Source: Jacaranda mimosifolia (taxonomy: Eukaryota > Streptophyta > Magnoliopsida > Lamiales > Bignoniaceae). Taken from it: a stretch of 64,000 bases of DNA. This document shows, one piece after another, positions 46,127 to 57,770 of the stretch (positions are counted from its first letter, which is position 1; each line of letters begins with the position of its first letter). A program made the translations under genes and the position numbers. The DNA lies in NCBI GenBank assembly GCA_018894105.1, contig CM032121.1:6800507-6864506 (forward strand). The letters are read 5' to 3'. Under the pieces are notes generated by a model. It did not search any database. It had not been told where the DNA came from and saw only the letters and a list, made by a program, of their open reading frames with translations.

Positions 46127-46791
46127 GATGCGGACTAATAGATCTAACTGGTTTTGATCAGGCTGAAGTCTCTTGTGGAATAACTTAACAGAAGGAAGAA
46201 CTATGAAAGGAAGAGGGATAGTGTTTACACCTCTCTGTGATTAGCATTAGTTTTGTTTTTCCCCTGGTATCAATTACTTGCGTGATAATCATATCGTGCT
46301 TTGGGCAAGAAAATACTTGATATGTCGTAGTACCTAGTTAATCTTAATCAATGTACCTGGAAGTTAGGTTGTTTGTCGGGCTATCCTCTTATTCTTTTTG
46401 AACTTATGAAGTCTAGTGATATATGGTAATCCTTGCGCTATAGACTTTATACTGAACCTTTGCATTAGGGATTCAACGGATGTTATACATTGAGCATGAT
46501 GAATTCAATTATTTGTCACAATGTCTTATCTATAAAGTGATAAATTTTGCTTTATGTTTTCGTAACGAATATACATTTAGTTATCTTATTACAAATTGCG
46601 ATGGAAATATTGAATGAAAGTAGTTGTTGTTTCACTTACCGTGGATTATGATCAGATTAGGATCCGTCAAAAACAGAAGTCCTCTTCTTTTCTCTTATCC
46701 CTTTCCCTTAATACCTTGATCAATTGTTTAATACATTCATTTAGATCTCATTTGTCTTATTTATATGTTTGATAGCAAATTAGTGACTATT
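46127..46791. other. Intergenic DNA, nothing recognised
   Basis: This lies between the NLR scrap and the duplicated block. It has no long ORF, no recognised repeat and ordinary composition for the region. Confidence 0.4.
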
Positions 46792-49700
46792 CTAATGTTA
46801 AGAAAAAATATTAAAAGGTTTACTCTAGATGTCCTAAATAAGTTTTAGAGTTTTAAAAAGTAAAATCATGAATGTTAAAAGATGGTAATTCACAGTCACA
46901 GGCTTTAAATTTATCAAGTTTTGTCTTAAGTTTTTTCCTCCCTTTTAAGTAGTTTTTGGTTGCAAGACTATGATTTGTGAATTTAAGTTTTCCCATTTTT
47001 AGACTAAGTAACTATAATTTTTATTTTGGTCTTTACTTTTTATTTTCTGAATTTGATAGTGTGAAGCTAAACTAATTTATTTTTACAATTTAGTTTTAAA
47101 TTGATATTTTGATCAATTATTTTACTTATTTTTTCTTGTTGGATAAATCTTGTTTGGAATAAAGATGTGTTAACAATATTACTTCTTTTATTTATTATTT
47201 CGTTGTAATTCATGTAATGTATTTGGTTGTGCTTATGAATGAAAGATACAATGTTTTCATTTTTACAAGGCAATGGAAGTAAATAATGCTAAGGGTAAAT
47301 GTTACTAATAGTCCCTGATGTTTCGATTTAGTATTACTTTAGTTCTCAATATTTAAAACTTCATCTTTTAGTCCCTGACGTTAATATATCGTTTCACTTT
47401 AGTCCCCAAAATCATTTTCCAGTAGTTTTTGGCCGGAAAATTGACCAAGTTTGACATTTTAAGGACAAAATTGTCAATTCATAGTTTTTGTTTCACTTTA
47501 GTCCCTATATAAAGTTTTATGTTCCACTTCAGTCCCTATATAAGGTTTTATGTTGCAATTTAGTCCCTATATTACTTTTTTTCTTTTTATAAATATATGT
47601 CCATGTGTGTATATATATTTATGTATAATATATGTGTATATATAATTGATGCTAATATTAATCACATGCTCATATATTATTGATATATTAATATCATTTG
47701 TGATATTATTGTAATTAATAATATGTAATATTATTATTGATATGGGATAGCCCAATAACACTCAACTAGGATAGGAGCTGGTTTGACGCTCCTCCCTAAG
47801 CAGCTCGACTGCCCTTAAACCTAAGTTGTTTTGGACCATGCAGACATTCGACTGCCACTCGACCTATGGATCCCTATCTGTCGTGGTGGATATTAGCATT
47901 CTTGATCGACTAGGTTATAGCCGATAGCCTCCGTTAGGTGGCCTCAATCCTTCAACCAGAATGATGTAGCTTCAACTAGAATGAGCCTGGTGACGAAGAT
48001 CCTAGTAAATATTCCTGTTCGAGTGCTCGTCTTGACCAGAGAGGTCAAGGAGTGACGAAAGCTTTTTGGCCACATTGAATGCCTTGCCATGCGCTTTGCT
48101 GCCTCATTAATAGCGCATGCCACCAACAGTACCACCTTTTGCAGCCGTGTCAAGCTAGGGATCGCCTCTAGTGTACCACCTTCTCCTAGGTAGCTGCCTC
48201 CTAAAACAGTACACAAGCTGGATAACATTGGAAAGTCCTCAAGCAAGGACAATGGCTTTTCTTACACAACAGGGGCATCAAATTGGAAAGCCCTCAAGCA
48301 AGGACAATGGCCATTCTTACACAACAGGGGCATCAAAGACATATCAATCTTAATCAGCTCGTGTACTATTTCAGGACGCAGCTGCCTAGGAGAATGTGGT
48401 ACACTAGAGGCGATCCCTAGCCTGACACAGCTGCAAAAGGTGGTACTGTTGGTGGCATGCGCTATTAATGCGGGAGCACGGCGCCTGGCAAGGCATTCAA
48501 TGTGGCCAAAGGGCTTTCGCTACTCCTCGACCTCTCTGATCAAGACGCGCATTCTAACTGGAATATCTACTAGGATCTTGGTCACCAGGCTCATTCTGGT
48601 CAAAGCTACATCATTCTGGTTGAAGGATTGAGGCCACCTACCGGAGGCTATCGGCTATAACCTGGTCGATCAAGAACGCTAATATCCACCACGACATATA
48701 GGGATCAAGAGTTCGAGTGACAGTCGAATGTCTACGTGGTCTAAAACGAGTTGGGTCTAAGAGCAGTCGAGCTGCTTAGGGAGCGTCAGACCAGCTCCTG
48801 TCCTAGTTGAGTGTTATTGAGCTGGGCCTATTGGGCTATCCCATATCAATAATAATATTACTAATATTATTAATTACAATAGTATCACAAATGATATTAA
48901 TATATCAATAATATATTATTAAATATTAATAATAATATATGAGCATGTGATTAATATTAGTATCAATTATATATACACATATATTATACACAAATATATA
49001 TACACACATGGACATATATTTATTAAAAGAAAAAAAAAAGTAACATAGGGACTAAATTGGAACATAAAACCTTATATAGGGACTAAAGTGGAACATAAAA
49101 CTATGAATTGATAATTTTGCCCTTAAAAATGTCAAACTTGGTCAATTTTCCAGCCAAAACCTACCGGAAAATGATTTTGGGGACTAAAGTGAAACGATAT
49201 ATTAACGTTAGGGATTAAAAGATGAAGTTTTAAAAATTGAGAACTAATGTGATACTAAATCGAAACATCAGGGACTATTAGTGACATTTACCCTAATGCT
49301 AATTAGAAAATTAGATATCGTGCAAAGATGTTTTAGCTATTGTTCTTTTCTCTCGTTATTTTTATGATGCTTATTGAAGCTTCTATAAGGCGATGTGTTG
49401 CTAATGTATTGACTCAACTCTTACTGTTTGTTTGATCGCCAAGTAACTCACATTGAAAGGGATAATGTGGATGCCGATACTTCATCTTATCACTCCAAGT
49501 TAAGTTAATCCCACAGACTAAATTTACTTCATTCAATTATGATTGATGTCCCACTTGTCTGATTTTTACTATTATTGACAACTTAAGTGCTAGACTGCCT
49601 GCATAACTATACTTCTTGATGTGTGATTTACAGTGTCATGGGGAACATCTCGCTGGACTCAATTGATCCGTCCTTGGTGATTAGGTTTTACTGGGAGGGG

Positions 49701-49840
49701 GGGTACAAAAGTATGCATGCTTTACTATCGCATTTTTCCAATTTTCTCTTTTTGCATTTTTTTTTTCAATCAAAGTTGTCAACCAGTTGGATCGAACCCA
49801 TGTTCTTTTTCTTTTTGTACTGTCAAGGTAATTTCAGTCT
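46792..49840. repeat. Duplicated block (copy 2), split by a palindromic element
   Basis: 46792-47292 and 49294-49840 together match 17372-18300. The junction is clean: the text before 47293 and after 49302 is contiguous in the other copy (TAAATGGTGCTAAAAG near 17830). Shared words include GATGGTAATTCACAG, TGGATGCCGATACTTCA and GACTGCCTGCATAACTATACTTCTT. No protein was recognised. Confidence 0.8.
47293..49293. mobile_element. Palindromic Mutator-like element with exact 9-bp target duplication and LTR-derived arms
   Basis: The element starts GGGTAAATGTTACTAATAG and ends with the inverse (CTATTAGTGACATTTACCC), flanked by TAATGCTAA on both sides (47284-47292, 49294-49302). The unoccupied site exists near 17830. 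The two arms are inverted repeats almost to the centre (near 48290), about 900 bp each. The outer 450 bp matches the element at 29794. The inner part starts GATATGGGATAGCCCAAT and resembles the solo LTR at 30398 (for example GCATGCCACCAACAGTACCACC against GCACATGCCACTATAGTACCAC), present on both arms in opposite directions. The centre has a tandem repeat of about 54 bp (AAGCAAGGACAATGGC). The ORFs inside are products of the repeat. No transposase is present. Confidence 0.88.
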
Positions 49841-49879
49841 TTGTGCATGTTCTTTTTCTTTTTGCCTTTTTTTTTAAAA

Positions 49880-50025
49880 CATATTCAGCCAAGGTAAACT
49901 AGGCATTTCGAAAAAATTGTTCAACTTAACGGTTAGCCATTAGCTCTAAGGATGCATTTGTAATTTCGTAAAACTTGTGAATCTTATTGTAACTAGGCCA
50001 AACCTCAGGTGGGTAATTAACTCTA
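49880..50025. mobile_element. Fragment of a Mutator-like element end
   Basis: Text such as GTAATTTCGTAAAACTTGTG and GGCCAAACCTCAGGTGGGTAATTAACTC matches the right end of the inner Mutator-like element at 42640-42724. Only one end is present, so it is a truncated relic. Confidence 0.6.
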
Positions 50026-50071
50026 TATAAGTAAGACTACGTGTATATGTGAGGCACGTGAGCAAATAATC

Positions 50072-50122
50072 CACAAAGGGTGGGGATAGTCAACCAAGGG
50101 CCAAAGAACGATTCCCATATGT
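50072..50122. repeat. Short duplicated block, partner at 21837
   Basis: This matches 21837-21893 as described there. It lies just before the copia LTR relic and marks the end of the duplicated segment. Confidence 0.6.
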
Positions 50123-50129
50123 CCTTTTT

Positions 50130-50661
50130 TTGTTTCTGGTAGAGTGAAATAGTAAGGGTTGAAAAACCCTAGAAAGGTGAAAATCGACTCTCAATCAAGA
50201 GCAAAACTGGAATCCCAAATGAGGTGAAACATATTCCAGAGTACTGCTAAACTAGCTACTTTGTGAACGAGCTTGGGGGAGCTTCCACCAGTCTCACTTG
50301 CACAACCTCTATGGACTGATGTATTTTCTCCGGTCTCACAAGATTAAAGAAAATGATGCTATTCTTTCAATTTATAGATGCATTTCAAATGGTTATAAAG
50401 ATCAAAATCAAAGCATCTGTTAATGCAAATATGGAAATACTTTATAAAAAATGTCCATTAATACCAGAACAATTTCATAGATTTCAAACTTAATAAATAA
50501 TGCAGCATCACGACCAACTTTCCTATTTATGAAGATAAGATCATTATCATGCTAGAATCTTTTAATGATCTTATTAAATAATGAAAGTCAATTCCAGCTC
50601 ATTGTGATAGATTCCAACAAATAATTAGAAAGGTAAGTTTTGATATTAAGACAATTTTGAG
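50130..50661 (-). repeat. Relic of a related copia LTR in opposite orientation
   Basis: CTCACTTGCACAACCTCTATGGACTGATG (about 50299-50327) and the text around GTGAACGAGCTTGGGGGAGCTTCC are the reverse complement of 51960-52030 in the copia LTR (TTGTGCAAGTGAATCTAG, ACAGAGGTTGTG). Similarity is clear at 50140-50345 and fades toward 50661. An older copia copy therefore lay here on the minus strand before the present element inserted. Confidence 0.6.
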
Positions 50662-50666
50662 CATAT

Positions 50667-52463
50667 TGTCAACCCATTGATGATTTTGCATAAGTTTGAG
50701 AGTTTTGATTATGGTAATATTTGTTGCATGGTTAATGTGAATTATTCCCATAAATCTACTAGAACTTGCCTTATACTATTCGGAATTTATCTTGTGCTGT
50801 GTGGAACTTATCTTCGCTTATATTGACTTTGACATCATATCTTTATATTTGATTTAGCACACATCTTTCATTTATGGAAGGAAAATCATGTTGCTGATCT
50901 TGAATTTAAACATGTGTTCATCATGGCTAGATTCAATGAATGTAATATATGGAATGACTGACTAATGGCCTCTTTCCTTTTTCTATTATCTTCTTCCAAA
51001 TTGATAACCTTTTAATAATTTAATGAAAGAGCATTTTTCTACATGAACTATTAAATTATCTTAAAATAATTTGCAGAGAATTTATAAATCTCATCTGGAA
51101 TCTGTTTTCCATAAATAATTGGATTTTGACTTACCTTTTTCATGGAGATCATCTAGATTGATTCTCATGTCTTTCATACTAGGAAAATCTATTCTTCCTG
51201 GGTCTAAATCGTAGCTTACTAAATATAATTGCCTGATTTAGATGCCATAATTATTTCAAACTATTCTTTCCTTATTTATCTGCTAGAATCTGTCAGAATG
51301 TGCTGGAATCAACTTTTCTTATTTAATATGGTCACTTAAGGATTCTAGCTTAAAATTCATATCTTCATTTAATAGGAAAGAAGACCAGTTTTGCTACATC
51401 ATTAATTGAGTCCGTATTTATGCTTTAATCATGACTCTAATGGCTTCTTGCCTTATGGGTTATTTCCTTATTTGTATCTAATGATCACTTCCCAAACTGA
51501 CTTATAGTTATTGGTAGTACATCTATATATTGAAAAATATGCAGCATTCTAGGTGTGAATCACTAAGTTGGGAGAGGTTTTTGTTGAGTGTTTTGATAAG
51601 TTGTGTGATACTCTCTAACATATTCTTGCGCTTAATTGATGATTAATCCTTGCTCTACTTGTGTTTTTTAGGGACCTTGTGGTGAGGAAGGCCAAGTAGG
51701 TCTTGCCTTTGATGGACCTTGGGGAGATGAGGACAAAGCGGTTTGTGTCTCGAAGGACCTAATAGAGAAATGGGACGGGAGTCATACTTGCTCTCGAGGG
51801 ACCCCATGAAGAGAAAAAATCGGCGCTTGGTTGCTTTAAGGACCTCTAGGTGAAGAAACTAGTCGGGTCGTACTGCTTGGAACTTTCCGCAGTGTTCTTG
51901 GTTCTGGTCTGGAAGAAGAAACTAGAGCTTGTCGTACTGAGTGGCAGCAACTCATGCATCAATCCACAGAGGTTGTGCAAGTGAATCTAGTAGAAGTTCC
52001 CTTGGGCTTATTCACAAACGGCTAGTTTCCATAGCATTAGAACTTGCTTCATCCCGTCTTGGATTTAATTGTAGCTCTTTGTGAAGAGCTCGTTTTTCAC
52101 CTGCTAGGTGTTTCTATTCCTTACACTTTTGTTACTATCAAGTTACTATTTTTATTTGTAAAAACATTCTCATACACTTAATAATTTAACAGGTTTAAAA
52201 TCCTCAGTGAAAGTTTAGGTAGAGGATGTAGGCTTGCCGAATCTCTATAAATACCAATATTTATTTACTACTGTATTTACTGTTGTTCTTATCGCTGGTC
52301 TGACTAGTGCTTACAAATTACAGTCAGTAACTAAAATTATTTTTTTGTAAAAGACTTAAACAGTTTTTGAAAAGACCAAAAAATATTTTGAGTGATAAAC
52401 TTCCGTTGCATTAAAATCTCTTAAGCCTAATTCACCCCCCTCTTAGGCATATAATCACTCACA
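50667..52463 (+). repeat. 5' LTR of the copia element
   Basis: It begins TGTCAACCCATTGATG and ends CACTCACA, 1797 bp. It is clearly homologous to 57771-59489 but with indels (the other is 1719 bp), so it has diverged more than the gypsy LTRs. Predicted short proteins inside are not genes. Confidence 0.9.
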
Positions 52464-52464
52464 A

Positions 52465-52478
52465 TTGGCATTGGAGTA
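52465..52478 (+). other. Primer-binding site of the copia element
   Basis: TTGGCATTGGAGTA directly follows the LTR. It is a decayed form of TGGTATCAGAGC, complementary to initiator tRNA-Met, the usual primer for plant copia elements. Confidence 0.65.
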
Positions 52479-54201
52479 TTGGTTCTCTATATATTGTGGT
52501 GTAACTACCAGAGTAAAAGATTCTATGGCCATTAATACTCTTGATGTTTTTGCAGAAGGGCAATCGCATAATCGGCCTCCACTATTTGACGGTTCCAACT
52601 ATGCTACGGGGAAAACTTGGGTGCAGGAATACATAATTGCCCTAGATTTTGGTTTATGGGACATGGTCTATAAAGGGCTGACGGTTCCAACGAAATTAGT
52701 TGACAAACAGATAGTTCCAAAGAAGAGACATGAATTTACCAATGATGATAAAAAGGTCATCTCGATGAATGCAAAGGCCAAAAACATTCTCTCATATGCT
52801 CTTACCAAAGAGGAGTATAACTGAGTCAATACATGCGCTACAGCAAAGCAAATGTGGGATATGTTGCAAGGGACCTACGAAGGTACAGGTCAGGTTCAAC
52901 AAGAGAGGATTGCTCTCCTCATTCACAAGTATGAAATGTTCCAGATGACACCTAATGAGACCATAAGCTAGATGTACTTGCATTTCATGGAAATCATAAA
53001 TCCTATGTTAGCACTCGGTAGAACCATAAACAAAGCTGAGCAAGTCCAAAAAATTCTTAGATCGCTTCCAAAGGAATTGACGCCAAAAGTAACTGCCATC
53101 CAAGAAGCTTGTGATCTTAGTAGAATGACCATGGGCGAACTGGTTGGATCTCTCGCATCACATGAGATGACGCTGCTAAATAAAAAAGAAGGTTAGGAAA
53201 CAAAAGTGAAAAAGAACATTGTTTTTAATATCGATCATGATTCTAACTCAGAAATCCAAGAAGATCTTGATGAAGACCAAGTGGTCGATGAAATTGTTCT
53301 GATTTCCTAAAGGCTAAAGCAACTTACGAACCTCAAAAGAAAATTCTGGAACAACAGGTCAAAATAAAAAAGAATCAGTCCAGAAACTACAAATACCGAA
53401 CTACCTTGCTACTATGAATGCAATGAAATCAGACACAAAAAATTGGACTATCCTCGATTGAAGAAATATGCAAAACAAGCCAAAACTAAGGCGTTGGCAA
53501 CCACGTGGGACGAATCCGACAGTGAGAAATTTGACAATAAAGGGAATTGCTTCATGGTAAACCAAGTAAGTACCTCTTCATACTTTGATTGTGATTCTAG
53601 TGATGAAATTGATATTGATGAAGATGTGCAAAAATTGCTGAAGCTCTATGAAATTCATGTGAAAATGCTTGTTGATAAAAATAATGCTTTGCAAAAAAAA
53701 GTAGATTATTTGCAAGAAGAATTGGATATGGCTCATAAAGATAAATTTGAAATGCAAATGGCTGAAAATAGAGAGATCCTTGATGCTAAATGGAAGAAGA
53801 AAATGAATGATTGGCTCATTAAAGAGAACAATTCCTTGAAAAAGCAAGTTGAAAAAATGAGCCATGAAATCAAAGGAAAAATTATTGTTGAGGAATGCTT
53901 GCATATTGAGGATGATCTATGTGAATGTTTCACAAGTGTCAAACACACATATATAAATGTTCCACCTAGACATGATGTTAAGAAAGGTCAGAATTTCAAA
54001 AACCCCATGAACCAAAGAAAAACCAAACCAATTTCTATTGCTTCCAGAATAAATTTCAAACATGTTCAAAAAACATGCTTTACTTGTGGTAGATTTGGTC
54101 ATGTAAATTATAGATGTTCGATTGAGAAACTTATTAGTACCAAGTTTGTTTGGGTAAGAAAGTCATATGTTACTAACCATGAAGGACCCAACTTAGTTTA
54201 G
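52465..54201 (+). pseudogene. Gag of the copia element, interrupted
   Basis: The N-terminal part reads NRPPLFDGSNYATGKTW, a typical start of copia Gag, and continues past a TGA at 52822 and a TAG at 52969 (AKQMWDMLQGTYEGT, ALGRTINKAEQVQKILRSLP). After a further broken stretch the frame 53443-54201 is open: a coiled coil (LQKKVDYLQEELDMAHKD) and the CCHC zinc knuckle CFTCGRFGHVNYRC near residue 220, which binds RNA. Gag builds the virus-like particle. At least two in-frame stops and a frame change prevent a full protein. Confidence 0.85.
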
Positions 54202-54242
54202 GGACCTAAAACAAACTGATTTTTTTACAGGTATATGTCAAG

Positions 54243-54831
54243 GAACATTCCTTGGAACATAAGTGGTACTTGGATAGCGGATGTTCCAGGCATATAATGG
54301 GGGATGCATCCATGTTTCTTAAGATTAACAATTATTCTACAGGGAATGTTCTTTATGCAGACAACACAAAAGGATGCATAATAGGTAAATGTACTATTGG
54401 TAAGCAGACTGGTATTTCCATTGATAATATTTGGCTTGTTGAAGGCTTGAAGCATAATTTGCTTACTACCAGTTAACTATGCAATATAAGGTTATAAGGT
54501 TAAATTTCATCCCTCTCACTGTGTTATAAAACAAAATGAGAAACTGGTTTTTACTACTACCAGGGATGGAAATATTTATTGTATAACCTTTGATGATTTA
54601 ACCTATCAAAATGTGGAGTGTTTAGCTGTTTTAAATGAAGAATGCTAGAAATGGCATAGAAAAATGGGTCACGTAAACATGGAACTTATATCTCATCTCA
54701 CAAAGAAAGATCTTGTCAAAGGGATACCCAAGTTAAACTTCTCCAAGGACAGGATATGTGATGTATGCTAGAAAGGGAAGCAAATCCAAACATCTTTCAT
54801 ACCAAAGAATGAGGTCACAACCTCTAGGCTA
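54243..54831 (+). pseudogene. Protease and gag-pre-integrase region of the copia element
   Basis: WYLDSGCSRHIMGD carries the Asp-Ser-Gly active site of the copia aspartic protease. Downstream, past a stop at 54474, comes the gag-pre-integrase zinc region (KWHRKMGHVNMELISHL ... RICDVC followed by a TAG). Stops at 54474 and near 54647 and 54769 interrupt it. Confidence 0.8.
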
Positions 54832-55548
54832 TTGGAACTTCTGCACATTGACCTATTCAGACCTATTAAAATCACTTCCCTTGGAGGTAAAAGAGACGTG
54901 TTTGTTATAGGAGATGACTATACTCATTTTACGTGGGTTCTATTTCTTGCTCATAAAAATGATGCTTTAAATACTTTCATTCCACCCACTAAAAGGCTTC
55001 AAAATGAAAAGGGCTATTCCATTAAGAAAATTCAAAGTGACCATGCAATGAAATTTGATGAAATAAATTTTACTCTATTTTGTGAAGAACATGATTACAT
55101 TCAAGATTTTTCTGCTCCTAAGACTCCCCAACAAAATGGGATTGTTGAAAGGAAAAATCAAAATTTGCAAGAATCAACTAGAACCATGCTTAATAAATAT
55201 GATCTTCCAAAGTTCTTTTGGGGTGATGCCGTGAGCACGGCTTGTTATATGTCAAATCGTGTCTTTCTAAGACCACTTTTGAGAAAAACCCCATATGAAT
55301 TGTGGCACAATAAAATTCCAAATATTTTCTATTTCTGTGTCTTTGGTTGTAAATGTTTTATTCTTAATGATAGAGATTATTTGACAACGATTGATTCCAA
55401 AGTTGGTGAGGCTATCTTTGTTGGTTACTCAATACATAGTAAAGCCTATCGTGTTTTTAACAAAAGAAAAAGAACGGTTCAAGAATCCACGCATGTTACG
55501 TTTGATGAAACTAATCTATATTATGCTAAGGAAACCTTGAGCAAATAA
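54832..55548 (+). CDS. Integrase segment of the copia element
   Basis: This 238-codon open segment shows the integrase core: Asp in LLHIDLFRP, Asp in IQSDHAMKF and Glu in NGIVERKNQNLQ, the three catalytic acidic residues. SDHAMKF replaces the usual SDHGGEF. The copia-type GKxP-like C-terminal region follows (FGCKCFILND, FVGYSIHSKAYRVFN). The Met start is only the first Met after an upstream stop, so this is part of a polyprotein. It ends in a TAA before the reverse transcriptase. Confidence 0.88.
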   Translation: MELLHIDLFRPIKITSLGGKRDVFVIGDDYTHFTWVLFLAHKNDALNTFIPPTKRLQNEKGYSIKKIQSDHAMKFDEINFTLFCEEHDYIQDFSAPKTPQQNGIVERKNQNLQESTRTMLNKYDLPKFFWGDAVSTACYMSNRVFLRPLLRKTPYELWHNKIPNIFYFCVFGCKCFILNDRDYLTTIDSKVGEAIFVGYSIHSKAYRVFNKRKRTVQESTHVTFDETNLYYAKETLSK

Positions 55549-55917
55549 GTTATAGGATTCGAAGAACTAGTCAAGATTCCAGACTTGGACCACCAATATC
55601 AAATCAAGAGGAACTGAAATCATTTGAGGAAACAGAACCCACTGATGAACATGATTCTTGCGAGTCAGTAGAAAAGGTTGAACCAAGAACCAAAAAATTC
55701 AAACATTCTTCTAGTCACCCTACTGACAAAATCATTGGAGATCCACAAGCTGAAATAACTACCAGATCCAAAACCAGATAAGTTCTACCAAATAAATCCA
55801 ACTATGTCCTTATTTCAATGATCAAACCGAAAGATGTTAAAGAGGCACTAAAGGATCCATTTTGGATTGAAGTAATGAAGGAAGAGCTAACTCAATTCGA
55901 AAAGAATAAAGTCTAGA

Positions 55918-56954
55918 ACTTGGTAGAAAGACCATCAAACCATACAGTCGTTGGTACCAAGTGGGTATTTAGAAATAAGCTAGATGAAACTGGAAAAGTT
56001 ACTAGGAATAAAGCCGGACTGGTAGCAAAAGGCTACAGTCAACAAGAGGGCATTGACTATGATGAAACGTTTGCACCAGTTGCAAGGTTAGAATCAATCA
56101 GAATGCTTCTTACCTTTGCATCCCATCGAAAGTTTTTGCTCTATCAAATGGATGTAAAAAGTACTTTTCTGAACAGATTCATAAAAGAAGAAGTTTATGT
56201 AGAGCAACCTCCCTGTTTCAAAAATCAAAATTTTCTTCATCATGTTTTTAAACTGACAAAGGCTTTATATGAATTAAAACAAGCTCCTAGGGCCTGGTAT
56301 GATCATTTGAGCAATTTTCTCATAGACAATGGTTTTTCTATTGTAATCTTAGACACCACATTGTTCACTAAGCACCAAGAAAATGGTTCTTTTATTGTTC
56401 AACTATATGTTGATGACATTGTCTTTGGTGCTACTAATGATCTACTTTGTCAAGAGTTTGCTGAGAAAATGAAACATGAATTTGAAATGAGCTTAATGAG
56501 AGAGCTCAATTTCTTCTTAGGACATCAAGTGAAGCAAACTCAGAAAATGACATTCATCTCACAAAAAAAGTATATAGAAGAGTTTCTAAAGAAGTTTGGA
56601 ATGAGTGAATACAGCCCCACAACCACTTCCGTGAGTACAAATACCAGACTGGAACTTGATGAGGACGGTAAGAATGTCAACAAGAAGGTCTACAGAGGTA
56701 TGGTTGATAGCTTACTTTATTTAACTGCTAGCCGTCCAGATATTATGTTTTTAACATGCTTATGTGCTAGATTCCAGTCCGATCCAAAGGAATCCCATTT
56801 AAATACTATGAAAAGAATATTGAGATATCTTAAGGGAACATACAACTATGGCTTATGGTATCCACATTCTAAATCTTTTACTTTCATAAGTTATTCTGAT
56901 GTGGATTATGCTAGTCGCAAGATAGACAGGAAAAGTACCAGTAGTGGTTGCTAA
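55918..56954 (+). CDS. Reverse transcriptase segment of the copia element
   Basis: This open segment has the copia RT order: [68 protein letters not shown] and the active-site [19 protein letters not shown] replaces the usual DVKSAFLNG. It runs into the start of RNase H ([19 protein letters not shown]) and ends at a TAA near 56952. Upstream text from about 55780 (EVMKEELTQFEKNKV) belongs to the same domain but a TAG precedes the first Met. Confidence 0.9.
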
Positions 56955-57356
56955 CTACTAGAAAACTACTTGGTTTCATGGTGTAGTAAAAAGCAAAATG
57001 TAGTTGCATTATCCACAACCGAGGCAGGATACATGACCTTAGGGAATTGTTGCACCCAGGTACTATGGATGAAGCATATCTTGCATGACTTTGGTATAAA
57101 TGTGTCTTGTGTGCCTATCTTCTGTGATAGTACCAGTGCTATAAGTATTTTCAAAAATCCAGTATTACATTTATGCACTAAGCTCATTGAAATTAAACAT
57201 AATTTCTTGCATGATCATGTGCATAAGGGTGATATTTCTATTGAATTTATTCCAACTGAGGACCAACTTGCGGATATTTTTACAAAAGTATTGGAAGAAA
57301 GCAAGTTCATTGGAATTAAAGATAAATTGGGGATTGTGTCCAAAATTGCAATATAA
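56955..57356 (+). CDS. RNase H segment of the copia element
   Basis: The segment continues RT in the same frame after one stop: WCSKKQNVVALSTTEAGYM with the catalytic Glu, FCDSTSAISI with an Asp, and HVHKGDISIEF, PTEDQLADIFTK with the last acidic residue. It removes the RNA strand during reverse transcription. It ends at the true pol stop, after which 57357-57756 is untranslated. Confidence 0.85.
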   Translation, partial: LLENYLVSWCSKKQNVVALSTTEAGYMTLGNCCTQVLWMKHILHDFGINVSCVPIFCDSTSAISIFKNPVLHLCTKLIEIKHNFLHDHVHKGDISIEFIPTEDQLADIFTKVLEESKFIGIKDKLGIVSKIAI

Positions 57357-57756
57357 GCAGGAATCTGCCTTTCAAAAAGTGGGCACTGCTATTACTTCTT
57401 TGGAATGTTTGCAAATAAAGTTTATTATTGCACAAGTTTGACCCTTTTTGTTGATGAAGGGGGAGAAAAAGTATCATTTGCTGCATATGTATTTCATATG
57501 CATTCTGAACATTCTAAACTTGACTTAATCCACATGTTTAAGTAAATTGAAATTGTGTTTATGAGGTATGATTCCTCTCAATTGGTATTTTCAACTGGTA
57601 GTATCTGCTTCTCTATTCTTGACTATTCTATCTTGGTTTTTGGATGAAAATCTTGCATCGGGATAAGGGGACCATGAGGATCTACCGAGGCATATAAATA
57701 GGGGGAGATCAGGTCATATCTTTCTATGTTCATGCATCAAATTTTATTGTCATCAT

Positions 57757-57770
57757 AAAAATGGGGAGAT
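57757..57770 (+). other. Polypurine tract of the copia element
   Basis: AAAAATGGGGAGAT directly precedes the TG of the 3' LTR, as expected for plus-strand priming. A second purine run (AAGGGGGAGAAAAAG near 57459) lies further upstream. Confidence 0.75.

Noticed and set aside
47944..48631. ORFs with repeated peptide text on both strands of the palindrome
   Set aside because: Same cause: inverted repeat of LTR-derived sequence. No known domain.
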